Source of the DNA: Lachnospiraceae bacterium
Lineage (GTDB): Bacteria; Bacillota; Clostridia; Lachnospirales; Lachnospiraceae
Reading direction: 5' to 3'
Length of the DNA: 38,482 nucleotides
Assembly (NCBI GenBank): GCA_022792835.1
Contig: JAAWBT010000039.1
Coordinates: 1 to 38,482, forward strand
Positions 1 through 8,002 of this stretch are shown piece after piece (the stretch's first letter is position 1; each line of letters starts with the position of its first letter). A program made the translations under genes and the position numbers. A model generated the notes under the pieces. That model saw only the letters and a program-made list of their open reading frames with translations, made no database searches and was not told where the DNA came from.

Positions 1-98
1 CGGCCGGGCTCGTTGAATCCACGGGGAACCCAGGTGGGGGTGAGCTGAAGGACGCCCTCAACATCTTCAAACACTTTGCGAATCGTTTCTTTTGACAA
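1..98 (-). CDS. Partial cupin / mannose-6-phosphate isomerase-like protein (N-terminus only)
   Basis: The first 32 codons of a gene running off the left edge. It begins with TTG (96-98) preceded by a GGAGGG ribosome site at normal spacing and by a good promoter. The visible peptide starts SKETIRKVFEDVEG and contains LTPTWVPRGFNEPG. From memory this start resembles a family of cupin proteins annotated as class I mannose-6-phosphate isomerase-like; no catalytic residues are visible in the fragment, so the function is a guess. That this is a real gene start is fairly secure; the product name is not. Confidence 0.5.
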   Translation of the reverse strand, partial: MSKETIRKVFEDVEGVLQLTPTWVPRGFNEPG

Positions 99-191
99 AA
101 CAGTACCCTCCTTTATTAAAAAAATTTATATTGTGAACATTGAAAAACAGGCGGCAGTGCAGTATGTCGGACTACAGGCCAACCTACCTAT

Positions 192-220
192 AGATTACAC
201 TTATAAAAAAAAAATGTCAA
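192..220 (-). promoter_or_regulatory. Promoter of the partial leftmost gene
   Basis: On the minus strand TTGACA (220-215), 17-base spacer, TAATCT (197-192). The leader to the TTG start is about 90 bases. Confidence 0.55.
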
Positions 221-297
221 GGTAAAACTGTCATTTTTCACATGAAACAAGTGAAAAAATTGGTTATTATGACTATTATTGTTAAGGGGATTTTTAC

Positions 298-326
298 TTG
301 CCAAAAAGAACTTTCGGGAGTATGAT
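298..326 (+). promoter_or_regulatory. Promoter of the small PTEA-repeat protein gene
   Basis: TTGCCA (298-303), 17-base spacer, TATGAT (321-326). The same hexamer pair with the same spacing occurs at 28011-28039. The stretch 99-378 otherwise holds only the divergent promoter and AT-rich DNA. Confidence 0.5.
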
Positions 327-378
327 AAAATTATAAAAAAACATGTTGGGTTGAGGTACTCAGAAAGGGAAAAGTAAC

Positions 379-783
379 ATGGTAAGATTGCTGGTAATTG
401 GAATCGTCAGTACATTATCAATCGGAATGGGAGCGGCTACAGCGCCTGAGCCCCAGACAGAGGCGCAGGTAGTAATTGAGACTGAGGCCCCTACAGAGGC
501 AAAGAGAGAGGTTCAGGAAGTGACTCAGCCGGCCCCTACAGAGGCCCCTGCAAAGGTGCCGACAGAAGCCCCTACAGAAGCGCCGACAGAGGCTCCCACG
601 GAGGCCCCTACAGAAGCGGCCGCTCCGGCTCCGGGCGGCTGTTATAATGGCGGCTACTGTGTGAACCATTACGATGGAAATTATGACGGATATTGCGACT
701 ACTGTAATATTGTATGGGGTTCTGCAGGACAGGGCGGGCATCATTCCGGACACCATGGACGCGGCGGAAGACATTGCAGATAA
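379..783 (+). CDS. Small secreted protein with PTEA repeats and a Cys/His-rich tail
   Basis: A 134-residue protein, not recognised as a named family. Residues 1-20 form a short hydrophobic segment that looks like a signal peptide. Residues 22-85 are a Pro-Thr-Glu-Ala linker with at least five consecutive PTEA units (61-80), typical of extended cell-wall or surface linkers. The tail (86-134) has Cys 88, 94, 106, 109 and 133, six histidines after residue 96, and a DxNxDGxCDxC motif (99-109) resembling a calcium-loop-like motif found in clostridial extracellular proteins. HHxxxHH is at 121-126. A surface-exposed metal-binding role is inference. A weak AAAGGGA ribosome site precedes ATG 379, and the gene has its own promoter and terminator, so it is monocistronic. 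Confidence 0.75.
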   Translation: MVRLLVIGIVSTLSIGMGAATAPEPQTEAQVVIETEAPTEAKREVQEVTQPAPTEAPAKVPTEAPTEAPTEAPTEAPTEAAAPAPGGCYNGGYCVNHYDGNYDGYCDYCNIVWGSAGQGGHHSGHHGRGGRHCR

Positions 784-804
784 AGCATAGTAAGAACTGC
801 GGCA

Positions 805-848
805 AAAAGGCCGAATCTTCGATTATGTTTTCGAAGATTCGGCCTTTT
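805..848. terminator. Bidirectional intrinsic terminator between convergent genes
   Basis: Perfect 18-bp inverted repeat (805-822 with 831-848) around an 8-base loop, starting with AAAA and ending with TTTT, so it can act on both strands. It serves the secreted-protein gene (+) and the GntR gene (-). Confidence 0.9.
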
Positions 849-881
849 GCGATGCGCTCAGATGGGTAGGATAATTTTATC

Positions 882-1526
882 CTATTGGACAATATGGGAT
901 ACGCTTTGAATGTGTTCTGTCAGTAGTTTTTTACAAGTCAAAAAATCCCTTTTGGAGAGGGCCTCCATCAGATTTAAATGGGCATGGGCAGCCTCCGTAA
1001 AATCTCGGTTTTCCCAGGGGATTGACAGATAATTGGCTACCACAAAACGACCCTGGGTCCGTTTATATAAATCCGTCAGAAATTCATTGCTGCTTTCTTT
1101 TACCAGAAGCCTGTGAAATTCCAGGTCAGATTTGTTGAATCCCAATTTATCTCCGGCTTCCGTGCTTTTCAGGCCAGAAACAGCAAGTGTATTCAGTTCT
1201 TCACAGATTTTTTCAAATTCCGGAGTCTCGGAATATTTAAACATCTCATCCAGTGCGTAGAGTTCTAAAAGAATACGGACATCACACAGCTGTGCGATCT
1301 GCGTTGGAGTATAAACCGGAACCCGGACCCGTCCGTTTTTCAAAACCTCCAGAATTCCGTCATTGGCCAAAAGCTTCACGGCCTGTACGATAGGAGTGCG
1401 GCTGACACCATATTTTTCTGCAAAGGTGTCCAGGAGGATCTGCTCTCCCATTTTATATTCTCCTAGAATCAGTGAATCAATGATCTGATCATAGATGACA
1501 GTATCTAAATTTCTTTTAAGATTCAT
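882..1526 (-). CDS. GntR-family transcriptional regulator, FCD domain (GntR-1)
   Basis: A 214-residue regulator with an N-terminal winged helix (residues about 5-70, with GVSRTPIVQAVKLL as recognition helix) and a helical FCD ligand-binding domain at the C-terminus. FCD members of the GntR family usually bind small organic or amino acids and control catabolic operons. The start at 1526 is chosen because GAGGGG lies just upstream; an upstream in-frame ATG (1553) lacks a site. The gene is divergent from the Liv-type transporter and shares a roughly 330-base intergenic region with it. That region contains AT-rich inverted repeats also found around the lyase promoter at 7892, so control of both by this protein is inferred. 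Confidence 0.9.
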   Translation of the reverse strand: MNLKRNLDTVIYDQIIDSLILGEYKMGEQILLDTFAEKYGVSRTPIVQAVKLLANDGILEVLKNGRVRVPVYTPTQIAQLCDVRILLELYALDEMFKYSETPEFEKICEELNTLAVSGLKSTEAGDKLGFNKSDLEFHRLLVKESSNEFLTDLYKRTQGRFVVANYLSIPWENRDFTEAAHAHLNLMEALSKRDFLTCKKLLTEHIQSVSHIVQ

Positions 1527-1631
1527 AGTTTCCCCTCGCTCATTACTTATCATCTGCTCCTATCATACATTAAAAATATTTTATTTACAAGAATTTTTAA
1601 AGCGGACAGAGGCATATTCCCATGGTCTGTT

Positions 1632-1667
1632 GAGGCTTCTAATAAAAAAATAGCATATGGAAGCCTC
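1632..1667 (-). other. Hairpin in the 5' leader of GntR-1
   Basis: GAGGCTTC (1632-1639) and GAAGCCTC (1660-1667) are perfect inverted repeats around a 20-base A/T-rich loop, located at or just after the GntR-1 promoter. It could be an RNA leader stem or a protein site; the sequence alone does not decide. Confidence 0.4.
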
Positions 1668-1676
1668 TCATGTCAA
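1648..1676 (-). promoter_or_regulatory. Candidate GntR-1 promoter
   Basis: On the minus strand TTGACA (1676-1671), 17-base spacer, CTATTT (1653-1648). The -35 is perfect and the -10 weak. It is divergent from the Liv promoter, with the AT-rich operator-like repeats between the two -35 boxes. Confidence 0.4.
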
Positions 1677-1677
1677 C

Positions 1678-1715
1678 ATTAAAAATAAATAATTAATAAT
1701 AAAAAATAAAAAATT
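1678..1715. promoter_or_regulatory. Degenerate AT-rich operator repeats between GntR-1 and the Liv operon
   Basis: The stretch 1678-1700 reads ATTAAAAAT, five bases, ATTAATAAT, followed by a further AAAAATAAAAAATTAATT stretch reaching the -35 box. The left arm and spacing match the cleaner 23-bp inverted repeat present twice around the promoter at 7892-7920 (right arm 7 of 9 bases the same). Interpreted as the operator for GntR-1. Confidence 0.45.
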
Positions 1716-1717
1716 AA

Positions 1718-1746
1718 TTGACAAATGCTTTTTGTGCGGTTATCAT
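1718..1746 (+). promoter_or_regulatory. Promoter of the Liv-type transporter operon
   Basis: TTGACA (1718-1723), 17-base spacer, TATCAT (1741-1746), about 105 bases upstream of the substrate-binding protein start. Confidence 0.75.
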
Positions 1747-1858
1747 AAAAACAGAGACAAGAAACAGAGAAAATCGGCCAAACTTAACAAATGAAATCAG
1801 ATAGTAAGTAGGCTCATTCTTGTTTCAACCATTATTTTAAAGTTAGGAGGAAGAAACG

Positions 1859-3100
1859 ATGAAAAAAATGGTAGCTCTGGTGTTGTCAGTGATTATGGTC
1901 CTTGGCCTGGCTGCGTGCGGAGACGGCGGTTCTGAGGACAGCAAAAGCACCACAGCGGCAAAGAACGATGTGGAGCAGGAGACGGTACAAAGTGACGGTG
2001 AGACTCCGGATGTGATCAAGATCGGTGTGGTCTGCGCGATTTCCGGTACTTATGCCCAGGAAGGGGAATATGTAAAGGAAGCAATTGATCTTCTGAAAGA
2101 AGAGTTGGATGCAGCCGGCGGCGTGGAATGGAATGGAACAAAAATTCCGGTTGAATTTATCTATGAAGATAATGAAGGCGATGCGGAGACTTCTGTAAAC
2201 TGCTTCAATAAGCTGATTGACAATGAGGGAGTGATGGCCATCATCGGACCGCCCATGAGCGGCTGTCTGATTGCGGCAGGCCCCATTGCTCAGGAGAATC
2301 AGGTTCCTACCATCGGGACCATGACCACAAACATCAAATGCACCCAGGTGGGAGATTACATATTCCGGGCATGCTTTATCGACAATTTCCAGGCAAAAGT
2401 GGCAGCCAACTGGATGATGTCCGAGGGATATACAGAAGTGGCGATTCTCTCCAACAATGCAGACGATTACAGCACGGGAATGGGCGATGAATTTGAAACA
2501 CAGTTTAAGGCCCTTGGCGGGACGATCTTAGACAGGGAAACTTATGCGGACGCCGGAGGCGGGGATGTGAAAGACTTCAGTGTTCAGCTTACCAAGCTGA
2601 AAAATGCAGAGCCCCAGGCGATCTTTGCACCGGCCTATTATATGAACGTGCCGGATATTCTGGCCCAGGCCACCCAGATTGGGCTGAATGTGCCGATTCT
2701 CGGTACGGACTCTTGGGATACTCCCGATGTGCTGAGCCTGATTGACCCGGCCAATAAGAGTGATGTGTATTATATTTCTGCCTATTCGGCGCTGAACCCG
2801 GACGAAAAGGTCCAGGAGTTTTCCAAGAAGTTCAACGAGGCTTATGGAAAGACCCCCAACTCCAACGGAACCTTTGCCTATGATGCGGCGGCACTGGTTG
2901 TTCAGGCAATCAGCGAGGCCGAGACTTTAGACGGTCCCGGACTCCGGAATGCCATGGCGGCGATCGACTACAATGGCGTGACCGGCTCCACGACTTTTGA
3001 CGAGAACAGGAATCCCATCAAAGATGCGAATATCCTGAAATTTGTCGGCAATGAGGTGGAATTTGTTACGACAGTGAAAGCTTCTGATCTGGCTGACTGA
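1859..3100 (+). CDS. Branched-chain amino acid-type ABC transporter substrate-binding lipoprotein
   Basis: A 413-residue periplasmic-binding-fold protein of the LivJ/LivK family (type I fold, receptor-ligand-binding region about residues 53-400). The N-terminus is a lipoprotein signal with lipobox LAAC (Cys20), followed by a Ser/Thr/Glu-rich tether, so it is anchored outside the membrane. It captures the substrate for the LivHMGF machinery encoded next. Family ligands include branched-chain amino acids, but also amides, urea and aromatic acids, so the ligand is open. AGGAGG precedes the start. It is the first gene of the operon and is followed by a terminator-like stem-loop that probably lets it be made in excess of the permeases. 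Confidence 0.93.
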   Translation: MKKMVALVLSVIMVLGLAACGDGGSEDSKSTTAAKNDVEQETVQSDGETPDVIKIGVVCAISGTYAQEGEYVKEAIDLLKEELDAAGGVEWNGTKIPVEFIYEDNEGDAETSVNCFNKLIDNEGVMAIIGPPMSGCLIAAGPIAQENQVPTIGTMTTNIKCTQVGDYIFRACFIDNFQAKVAANWMMSEGYTEVAILSNNADDYSTGMGDEFETQFKALGGTILDRETYADAGGGDVKDFSVQLTKLKNAEPQAIFAPAYYMNVPDILAQATQIGLNVPILGTDSWDTPDVLSLIDPANKSDVYYISAYSALNPDEKVQEFSKKFNEAYGKTPNSNGTFAYDAAALVVQAISEAETLDGPGLRNAMAAIDYNGVTGSTTFDENRNPIKDANILKFVGNEVEFVTTVKASDLAD

Positions 3101-3142
3101 TAAAAAACCGCGCAGGCTCTGAATTGACAGATTTATGATGAG

Positions 3143-3186
3143 GCAGGGCACAAAGGAGTGTTTTCCTGTGTGCCCTGCATTTTTTA
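3143..3186 (+). terminator. Stem-loop attenuator between the binding protein and livH
   Basis: Ten-bp perfect stem (3143-3152 with 3169-3178) followed by ATTTTTTAT. It is inside the operon, only 25 bases before the livH start, so it is likely a partial terminator that raises the binding protein:permease ratio. Confidence 0.7.
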
Positions 3187-3210
3187 TACCAAAAGGAGGG
3201 ATGCTTTACC

Positions 3211-4110
3211 ATGACGATGATATTACAGATTCTGGTATACGGACTTCAGCTGGGAAGCACCTATGCGCTTCTGGCTTTGGGATATTCCATGGTATACGGG
3301 ATTGTAGGAATGATCAATTTTGCCCACGGAGACCTTTTAATGGCCGGTGCATATGTTGCATTCTTTATTTTTGCGGCCTTTGAGACCACACCGTCCAATA
3401 TGCTGATCATCATAGGGGTGATCTTGTTGACGATGCTGATTGTGGGCGCCCTGGGAGCTTTTATTGAGAAAGTGGCTTATAAACCTTTGAGGAACAAAGC
3501 GAGACTGAGCGCGTTGATCACAGCCATCGGTGTTTCCATGTTTATTGAAAACTTCCCCAGGGCACTGCCCTTTATCGGTCCCAATGCGAGAAGCTTTCCG
3601 GCGATCATTCCAGTTAAAGTGATCCAGGTGGGAGCGATCAATGTGACAACCATCCAGCTGGTCACCATAGGGGCGGCTGTGGCCCTCATGCTGGTGCTGT
3701 ATCTATTTGTCAATAAAACGGTCTACGGAAAGCAGATGCGCGCAGTACAGCAGAATAAAGATGCGTCAGCACTTATGGGAATCAACGTAAATGGAATCAT
3801 TTCCCTGACCTTCTTTATCGGGGCGGCCCTGGCGGCTGTCAGCGGCATCCTTTATGCCAGCACTTATCCGACGATCACTCTGACCATGGGCTCAACTCTG
3901 GGAATGAAAGCCTTCATCTGTGCAGTGCTCGGAGGGATCGGCGACATCCGGGGCGCCATGCTGGGCGGTTTTGTGCTGGGAATTGCGGAAATGTACGCGA
4001 ATTATATCAATGCGGATTTCAGCTACGGCATTTCTTTTATCATTCTGATTCTGGTGCTTATTTTGAGGCCCCAGGGACTGGTGGGAAAAGAAACCGTGGA
4101 GAAAGTGTGA
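3211..4110 (+). CDS. livH: Branched-chain amino acid-type ABC transporter permease LivH
   Basis: A 299-residue integral membrane protein with about eight hydrophobic segments. It has the typical LivH start (LQLGSTYALLALGYSMVYGIVGMINFAHGD, residues about 10-40) and the conserved glycine-rich segment near 235-255 (CAVLGGIGDIRGAMLGG). It forms the translocation pore with LivM. AAAGGAGG stands before the ATG. Length and motif order are normal for the family. Transcribed with the upstream lipoprotein through an attenuator; livM begins 10 bases after its stop. Confidence 0.95.
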   Translation: MTMILQILVYGLQLGSTYALLALGYSMVYGIVGMINFAHGDLLMAGAYVAFFIFAAFETTPSNMLIIIGVILLTMLIVGALGAFIEKVAYKPLRNKARLSALITAIGVSMFIENFPRALPFIGPNARSFPAIIPVKVIQVGAINVTTIQLVTIGAAVALMLVLYLFVNKTVYGKQMRAVQQNKDASALMGINVNGIISLTFFIGAALAAVSGILYASTYPTITLTMGSTLGMKAFICAVLGGIGDIRGAMLGGFVLGIAEMYANYINADFSYGISFIILILVLILRPQGLVGKETVEKV

Positions 4111-4120
4111 GGTGCAGAGC

Positions 4121-5110
4121 ATGAAGAAAAAGACAAGAAAAGGAAATCTCATTGCACTGATTGTTGCTGCGGCATTTTATCTGATCGTGTCTCTGCTTAA
4201 CCGGGCAGGGCTTGTGACTTCCTATTACTTACAGCTGATTATGGTGTCCTGTATCAATGTCTGCATGACAGTCAGCCTGAACCTGGTCAATGGGTTTACA
4301 GGACAGTTTTCTGTGGGGCACGCAGGCTTCATGGCCATCGGTTCTTATGTTTCCGGATACATTACAACCCAGGTCATTCCTGCGGGAAGTATCCCGGAGG
4401 CTTTTCAGATTCCAGTATTTTTGCTGGCGCTTGTCGCAGGCGGCCTTGTCTCCGGGCTTTTCGGGGCTCTGATCGGGCTTCCCACGTTAAGGCTTAGAGG
4501 AGACTATCTGGCCATTGTCACCTTAGGATTCGGAGAGGTGATCCGCGCCATTATCCGGCTGATTCCGGCTGTGGGCGGAGCAAGGGGAATGTCCGGGATC
4601 CCCAAATATTCTAGCTTTTTCCTGGTGCTTGTGATCACTGCCCTGATCGTGATTCTGTGCCGGAATATGGTGAATTGTGCTCAGGGAAGGGCATGCGTTT
4701 CCATCCGTGAAAATGAGATTGCGGCAAGCTGCCTGGGTGTAAATACCTTCAAATATAAAATGACAGTGTTTATTGTGGCGGCGGTGATGGCCGGGGTGGC
4801 GGGAGGCCTGTACTCCCATGCTTTGTGTTATACCCAGCCGGATCTTTATTCTTTTCAGAAATCCTGCGATTATCTGGTGTTTTTGTATGCAGGCGGCACT
4901 GCCAGTCTGACCGGTTCCGTGCTCAGTGCGTTTCTCCTCACATTCCTGCCGGAAGTTCTCCGTTTCCTGTCGGATTGGAGAATGGCAATCTATGCCCTGT
5001 TACTGATCGTGATCATGCTGCGGCTTCCCAACGGCCTTTTCGGAGGGCGGGAAATTCCTTTTATGCGGCGTAAAAACTATATTCTGAAAGAAGAGGCGGA
5101 GCACAGGTGA
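4121..5110 (+). CDS. livM: Branched-chain amino acid-type ABC transporter permease LivM
   Basis: A 329-residue membrane protein, the second pore subunit. Conserved LivM features are visible: NLVNGFTGQFSVGHAGFMAIGSY near residues 53-75 and LRLRGDYLAIVTLGFGEVIR near 125-145. The ATG at 4121 is preferred over an in-frame GTG at 4112, because GAGGTG (4109-4114) is at proper spacing from 4121. The stop of livH overlaps this ribosome site, implying translational coupling. Confidence 0.95.
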   Translation: MKKKTRKGNLIALIVAAAFYLIVSLLNRAGLVTSYYLQLIMVSCINVCMTVSLNLVNGFTGQFSVGHAGFMAIGSYVSGYITTQVIPAGSIPEAFQIPVFLLALVAGGLVSGLFGALIGLPTLRLRGDYLAIVTLGFGEVIRAIIRLIPAVGGARGMSGIPKYSSFFLVLVITALIVILCRNMVNCAQGRACVSIRENEIAASCLGVNTFKYKMTVFIVAAVMAGVAGGLYSHALCYTQPDLYSFQKSCDYLVFLYAGGTASLTGSVLSAFLLTFLPEVLRFLSDWRMAIYALLLIVIMLRLPNGLFGGREIPFMRRKNYILKEEAEHR

Positions 5111-5143
5111 CAGAAAATTTTGGAAAGAAAGGCAGATGCAGAT

Positions 5144-5929
5144 ATGGCAATTCTTGAAATTGATAATATAACAATGCAGTTTGGCGGGCTGGTGGCTGTG
5201 AAGGATTTTTCCTTAAAGCTGGCAGACGAAGAGATCGTTGCCATCATCGGCCCCAATGGCGCCGGAAAAACAACAGTGTTCAACATGATCACAGGGATTT
5301 ATCAGCCGACAAAAGGCAGCATTACTCTGGGCGGGACAGATATGCGGGGGAAGAAACCCAATCAGTTTGCCCTGCAGGGAATTTCCAGGACGTTTCAGAA
5401 TATCAGACTCTTTGGAAATGTGTCTGTGATTGATAACCTGATGATCGCACAGACCAGCAGTGTGAAATATGGGCTTGTCGGAGGATTTTTCCGAACACCC
5501 AAATTTATGCAGGAAGAGCAGAGGATGGCGGAAAAAGCATATGAGACTCTGAAGATCTTTCGGCTGGAGGATAAAAAGGATATTCTCGCCAAAAACCTTC
5601 CTTACGGGGATCAGAGAAGGCTGGAGATTGCCCGGGCGCTGATCACAGACCCCAAGGTGCTTTTGCTGGACGAACCCTGTGCCGGAATGGTGCAGAGTGA
5701 AATGGATGACCTGAAAGAAATGATCATGTTTGTGCGGAATCATTTCCACATTGCGATTATCCTGATTGAGCATCACATGAGCTTTGTCATGTCCATTGCA
5801 GACAGGATCAAGGTGCTTGATTTTGGTGAGACCATCGCAGAAGGGGCGGCGGCACAGATACAGACGGATCCAAAAGTAATTGAAGCTTATCTGGGAGGTG
5901 ACTATCATGCCGATACTGAAGGTGAATGA
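5144..5929 (+). CDS. livG: Branched-chain amino acid-type ABC transporter ATPase LivG
   Basis: A 261-residue ABC ATPase. P-loop GPNGAGKT (residues 36-43), the LivG-type signature YGDQRRL (154-160), Walker B LLLDEP (173-178) and the switch histidine in LIEHHMSF are all present. The long segment between Walker A and the signature is characteristic of LivG as opposed to LivF. The start at ATG 5144 gives the usual family N-terminus (AILEIDNITMQFGG); an in-frame TTG at 5120 would add eight atypical residues. The 3' end overlaps livF by 23 bases. Confidence 0.94.
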   Translation: MAILEIDNITMQFGGLVAVKDFSLKLADEEIVAIIGPNGAGKTTVFNMITGIYQPTKGSITLGGTDMRGKKPNQFALQGISRTFQNIRLFGNVSVIDNLMIAQTSSVKYGLVGGFFRTPKFMQEEQRMAEKAYETLKIFRLEDKKDILAKNLPYGDQRRLEIARALITDPKVLLLDEPCAGMVQSEMDDLKEMIMFVRNHFHIAIILIEHHMSFVMSIADRIKVLDFGETIAEGAAAQIQTDPKVIEAYLGGDYHADTEGE

Positions 5930-6620
5930 GTTACAGGTGGCCTATGGAATGATCGAGGCGGTCAGAGGGATCAGCTTTGAGGTAAACGAGGGGGAGATCG
6001 TGACCCTGATCGGTTCCAATGGTGCGGGAAAGACCACAACCCTCCGGGCGATCTCACATTTGGAGAAGGCGAAGGGCGGAACCATTGAATTTATGGGAGA
6101 AAATATCGCAGAACGGCCTGCCCACGAAATCGTAAAACGGGGGATCGCCCACGTACCGGAGGGACGGCAGGTATTCCCTGGACTGAATGTGGAAGACAAT
6201 TTGTTCATGGGCGCGCTGACCAGGCGGGCTGATACAAAGGGGGTCGCAGAGGACCTGGCAAAGATCTATGAGATCTTTCCGAGGCTTAAAGAGCGGAGAA
6301 AACAGGCGGCGGGAACTTTATCCGGCGGGGAACAGCAGATGCTTGCGGTGGGAAGGGCCATGATGACAAGAGGGAAGCTGATGCTTTTAGACGAACCTTC
6401 CATGGGGCTGGCGCCCATGATCGTGGACGAGATCTTTGAGACCATCGAGCTGATCCGGAAGGAGGGCATGACTGTGCTTCTTGTGGAGCAGAATGCGTTT
6501 AAGTCCCTGAAAATCGCAGATCACGCTTACATATTGGAAAACGGCCAGATCACGATGAAGGGGACCGGGAAAGAATTGATTGTGAACCCGAAAGTGAAAG
6601 AGGCCTATCTGGGCGTATAA
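5907..6620 (+). CDS. livF: Branched-chain amino acid-type ABC transporter ATPase LivF
   Basis: A 237-residue ABC ATPase, partner of LivG. P-loop GSNGAGKT (36-43), the LivF hallmark VPEGRQVFPGLNVEDNL (83-99), signature LSGGEQQ (138-144) and Walker B LMLLDEP (158-164) are visible. The start at 5907 follows GGGAGGTGA at ideal spacing inside the end of livG, which indicates translational coupling; an upstream in-frame ATG at 5880 has no site. This completes a full five-part Liv importer. Confidence 0.95.
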   Translation: MPILKVNELQVAYGMIEAVRGISFEVNEGEIVTLIGSNGAGKTTTLRAISHLEKAKGGTIEFMGENIAERPAHEIVKRGIAHVPEGRQVFPGLNVEDNLFMGALTRRADTKGVAEDLAKIYEIFPRLKERRKQAAGTLSGGEQQMLAVGRAMMTRGKLMLLDEPSMGLAPMIVDEIFETIELIRKEGMTVLLVEQNAFKSLKIADHAYILENGQITMKGTGKELIVNPKVKEAYLGV

Positions 6621-6683
6621 AGCAGGAAAGAACACAGAGAAAAACGGAAAATTTTATATATTTATGGAATAGAGGAGAACGAT

Positions 6684-7853
6684 ATGCAGATTTCGGAATT
6701 GGCCAAGAGTATCACCAAGTCAAAAATCCGGGTGATGTACGATCTGGCGCGAAAGAAGGAAAACGTATTGAGCTTTACGGTGGGAGAGCCTGACTTTATG
6801 ACGCCAAAGCCCATCATTGATAAGGCAAATGAATATCTGAGCAAAGGCTATACCAAATATACGCCGAACCCGGGGATTATGGAGCTCAGAGAGGCCATTG
6901 CGGAAAAATTCAGCCCGGCCTTAAAGCGGAAGATTGATCCGGAGACAGAGATCATTGTGACCGTAGGGGCAACGGAGGCGATTCTTGTGGCCATGCAGAC
7001 CGTCATGAATCCCGGGGACAACATCATTTTGGCAGACCCTTATTTCACCAGCTATACCAATCAGATTAAAATCTGCCACTGCAGCGCCAATCTGGTGCCT
7101 GCAAAGGAAGAGAATGCGTTCTGCATGAGGGCGGAGGATATCGAGGCAGCGGTCAATGAGCGGACGAAAATGCTGCTGTTAAATTCACCCTGCAATCCTA
7201 CCGGCGCAGAGTATTGCGTGGAAGAGCTGGAACAGATCGCAAAAATTGCAGTAAAGCACGATCTGGTGGTGATTTCAGATGAAGTCTATAATACCATCCG
7301 CTACACGGATGAGCCTTTTGTGAGCATTGCCACCATGCCGGGGATGGCAGAACGGACCATCGTTGTGAATGCTTTCTCCAAGGCTTACGCCATGCCTGGC
7401 TGGCGTTTGGGCTATGCCATCGGACCGGCAGAGCTGATTGGCATGATGCCAAAGACCCATGATGTGACAGTGGCCTGTGTCAATGCGCCTCACCAGTATG
7501 CGGGAGCATGGGCCCTGCGAAACTGCGATGAGGAAGTGGCCAGAATGCGGGAAATCTTTCGGAAAAGAAAGGATCTGATTGTGGCAGGGGTCAATGGGAT
7601 TCCGGGCCTTAAATGTTTTGAGCCTAAGGGCGCCTTCTATCTGTGGATCAATATAAAAGAGTTTGGCGCAACTTCAGAAGAGTTCTGCTTTGATCTGCTG
7701 GAAGATCAGAGCATGGCGATTGTGCCGGGCTCCGGCTTTGGAGCGTATGGGGAAGGATATGTACGGATGACCTATGCGGCTGATGAGGCGGCAATCCAGG
7801 AAGGAATCCGGCGTCTGGAAGCCTATGTAAAAAAGCTGAGAGCAGGTAAGTGA
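6684..7853 (+). CDS. Class I/II PLP-dependent aminotransferase (AT-1)
   Basis: A 389-residue fold-type I aminotransferase of the aspartate/aromatic type. Visible motifs are FTVGEPDF near the N-terminus, YTPNPGIMELREAI, NSPCNPTGAEY (PLP phosphate and carboxylate region), the ISDEVY aspartate that contacts the pyridine nitrogen, and the Schiff-base lysine K233 in AFSKAYAMPGWRLGY. GAGGAGA precedes the ATG, 63 bases after livF, so it is probably the last gene of the Liv operon. It would convert the imported amino acid to its 2-oxo acid in the cytosol. Substrate cannot be told from the sequence. It is a homologue of the second aminotransferase at 13515. Confidence 0.92.
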   Translation: MQISELAKSITKSKIRVMYDLARKKENVLSFTVGEPDFMTPKPIIDKANEYLSKGYTKYTPNPGIMELREAIAEKFSPALKRKIDPETEIIVTVGATEAILVAMQTVMNPGDNIILADPYFTSYTNQIKICHCSANLVPAKEENAFCMRAEDIEAAVNERTKMLLLNSPCNPTGAEYCVEELEQIAKIAVKHDLVVISDEVYNTIRYTDEPFVSIATMPGMAERTIVVNAFSKAYAMPGWRLGYAIGPAELIGMMPKTHDVTVACVNAPHQYAGAWALRNCDEEVARMREIFRKRKDLIVAGVNGIPGLKCFEPKGAFYLWINIKEFGATSEEFCFDLLEDQSMAIVPGSGFGAYGEGYVRMTYAADEAAIQEGIRRLEAYVKKLRAGK

Positions 7854-7860
7854 TAGGAGG

Positions 7861-7886
7861 AATTAAAAATAAAAAATTTTTAATTT
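7861..7886. promoter_or_regulatory. Operator copy 1 upstream of the lyase promoter
   Basis: Contains ATTAAAAAT, AAAAA, ATTTTTAAT (7862-7884): two perfect 9-bp arms around a 5-base spacer. An identical copy lies at 7927-7953. It begins eight bases after the aminotransferase stop and sits just upstream of the -35 box. Confidence 0.7.
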
Positions 7887-7891
7887 TGATG

Positions 7892-7920
7892 TTGACAAAA
7901 ATGCAAACCAGGGATACAAT
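7892..7920 (+). promoter_or_regulatory. Promoter of the DapA-like lyase gene 1
   Basis: TTGACA (7892-7897), 17-base spacer, TACAAT (7915-7920), bracketed on both sides by identical inverted repeats. Confidence 0.85.
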
Positions 7921-7926
7921 TAGGTT

Positions 7927-7953
7927 AAATTAAAAATAAAAAATTTTTAATTT
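7927..7953. promoter_or_regulatory. Operator copy 2 downstream of the lyase -10 box
   Basis: Second exact copy of the inverted repeat at 7861-7886, placed where the transcript would start. Two identical sites bracketing a promoter suggest repression, possibly with DNA looping, by a dimeric regulator. Confidence 0.7.
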
Positions 7954-8002
7954 AAATTCAGTGCAAAAGGGGTACTGAGAAAGAGGAAAGGAGAAAACAA
8001 AA

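Noticed and set aside
418-774. Minus-strand frame giving a Cys/Arg-rich repeat protein
   Set aside because: It is the antisense shadow of the PTEA-repeat coding sequence; it has no ribosome site and overlaps a better gene.
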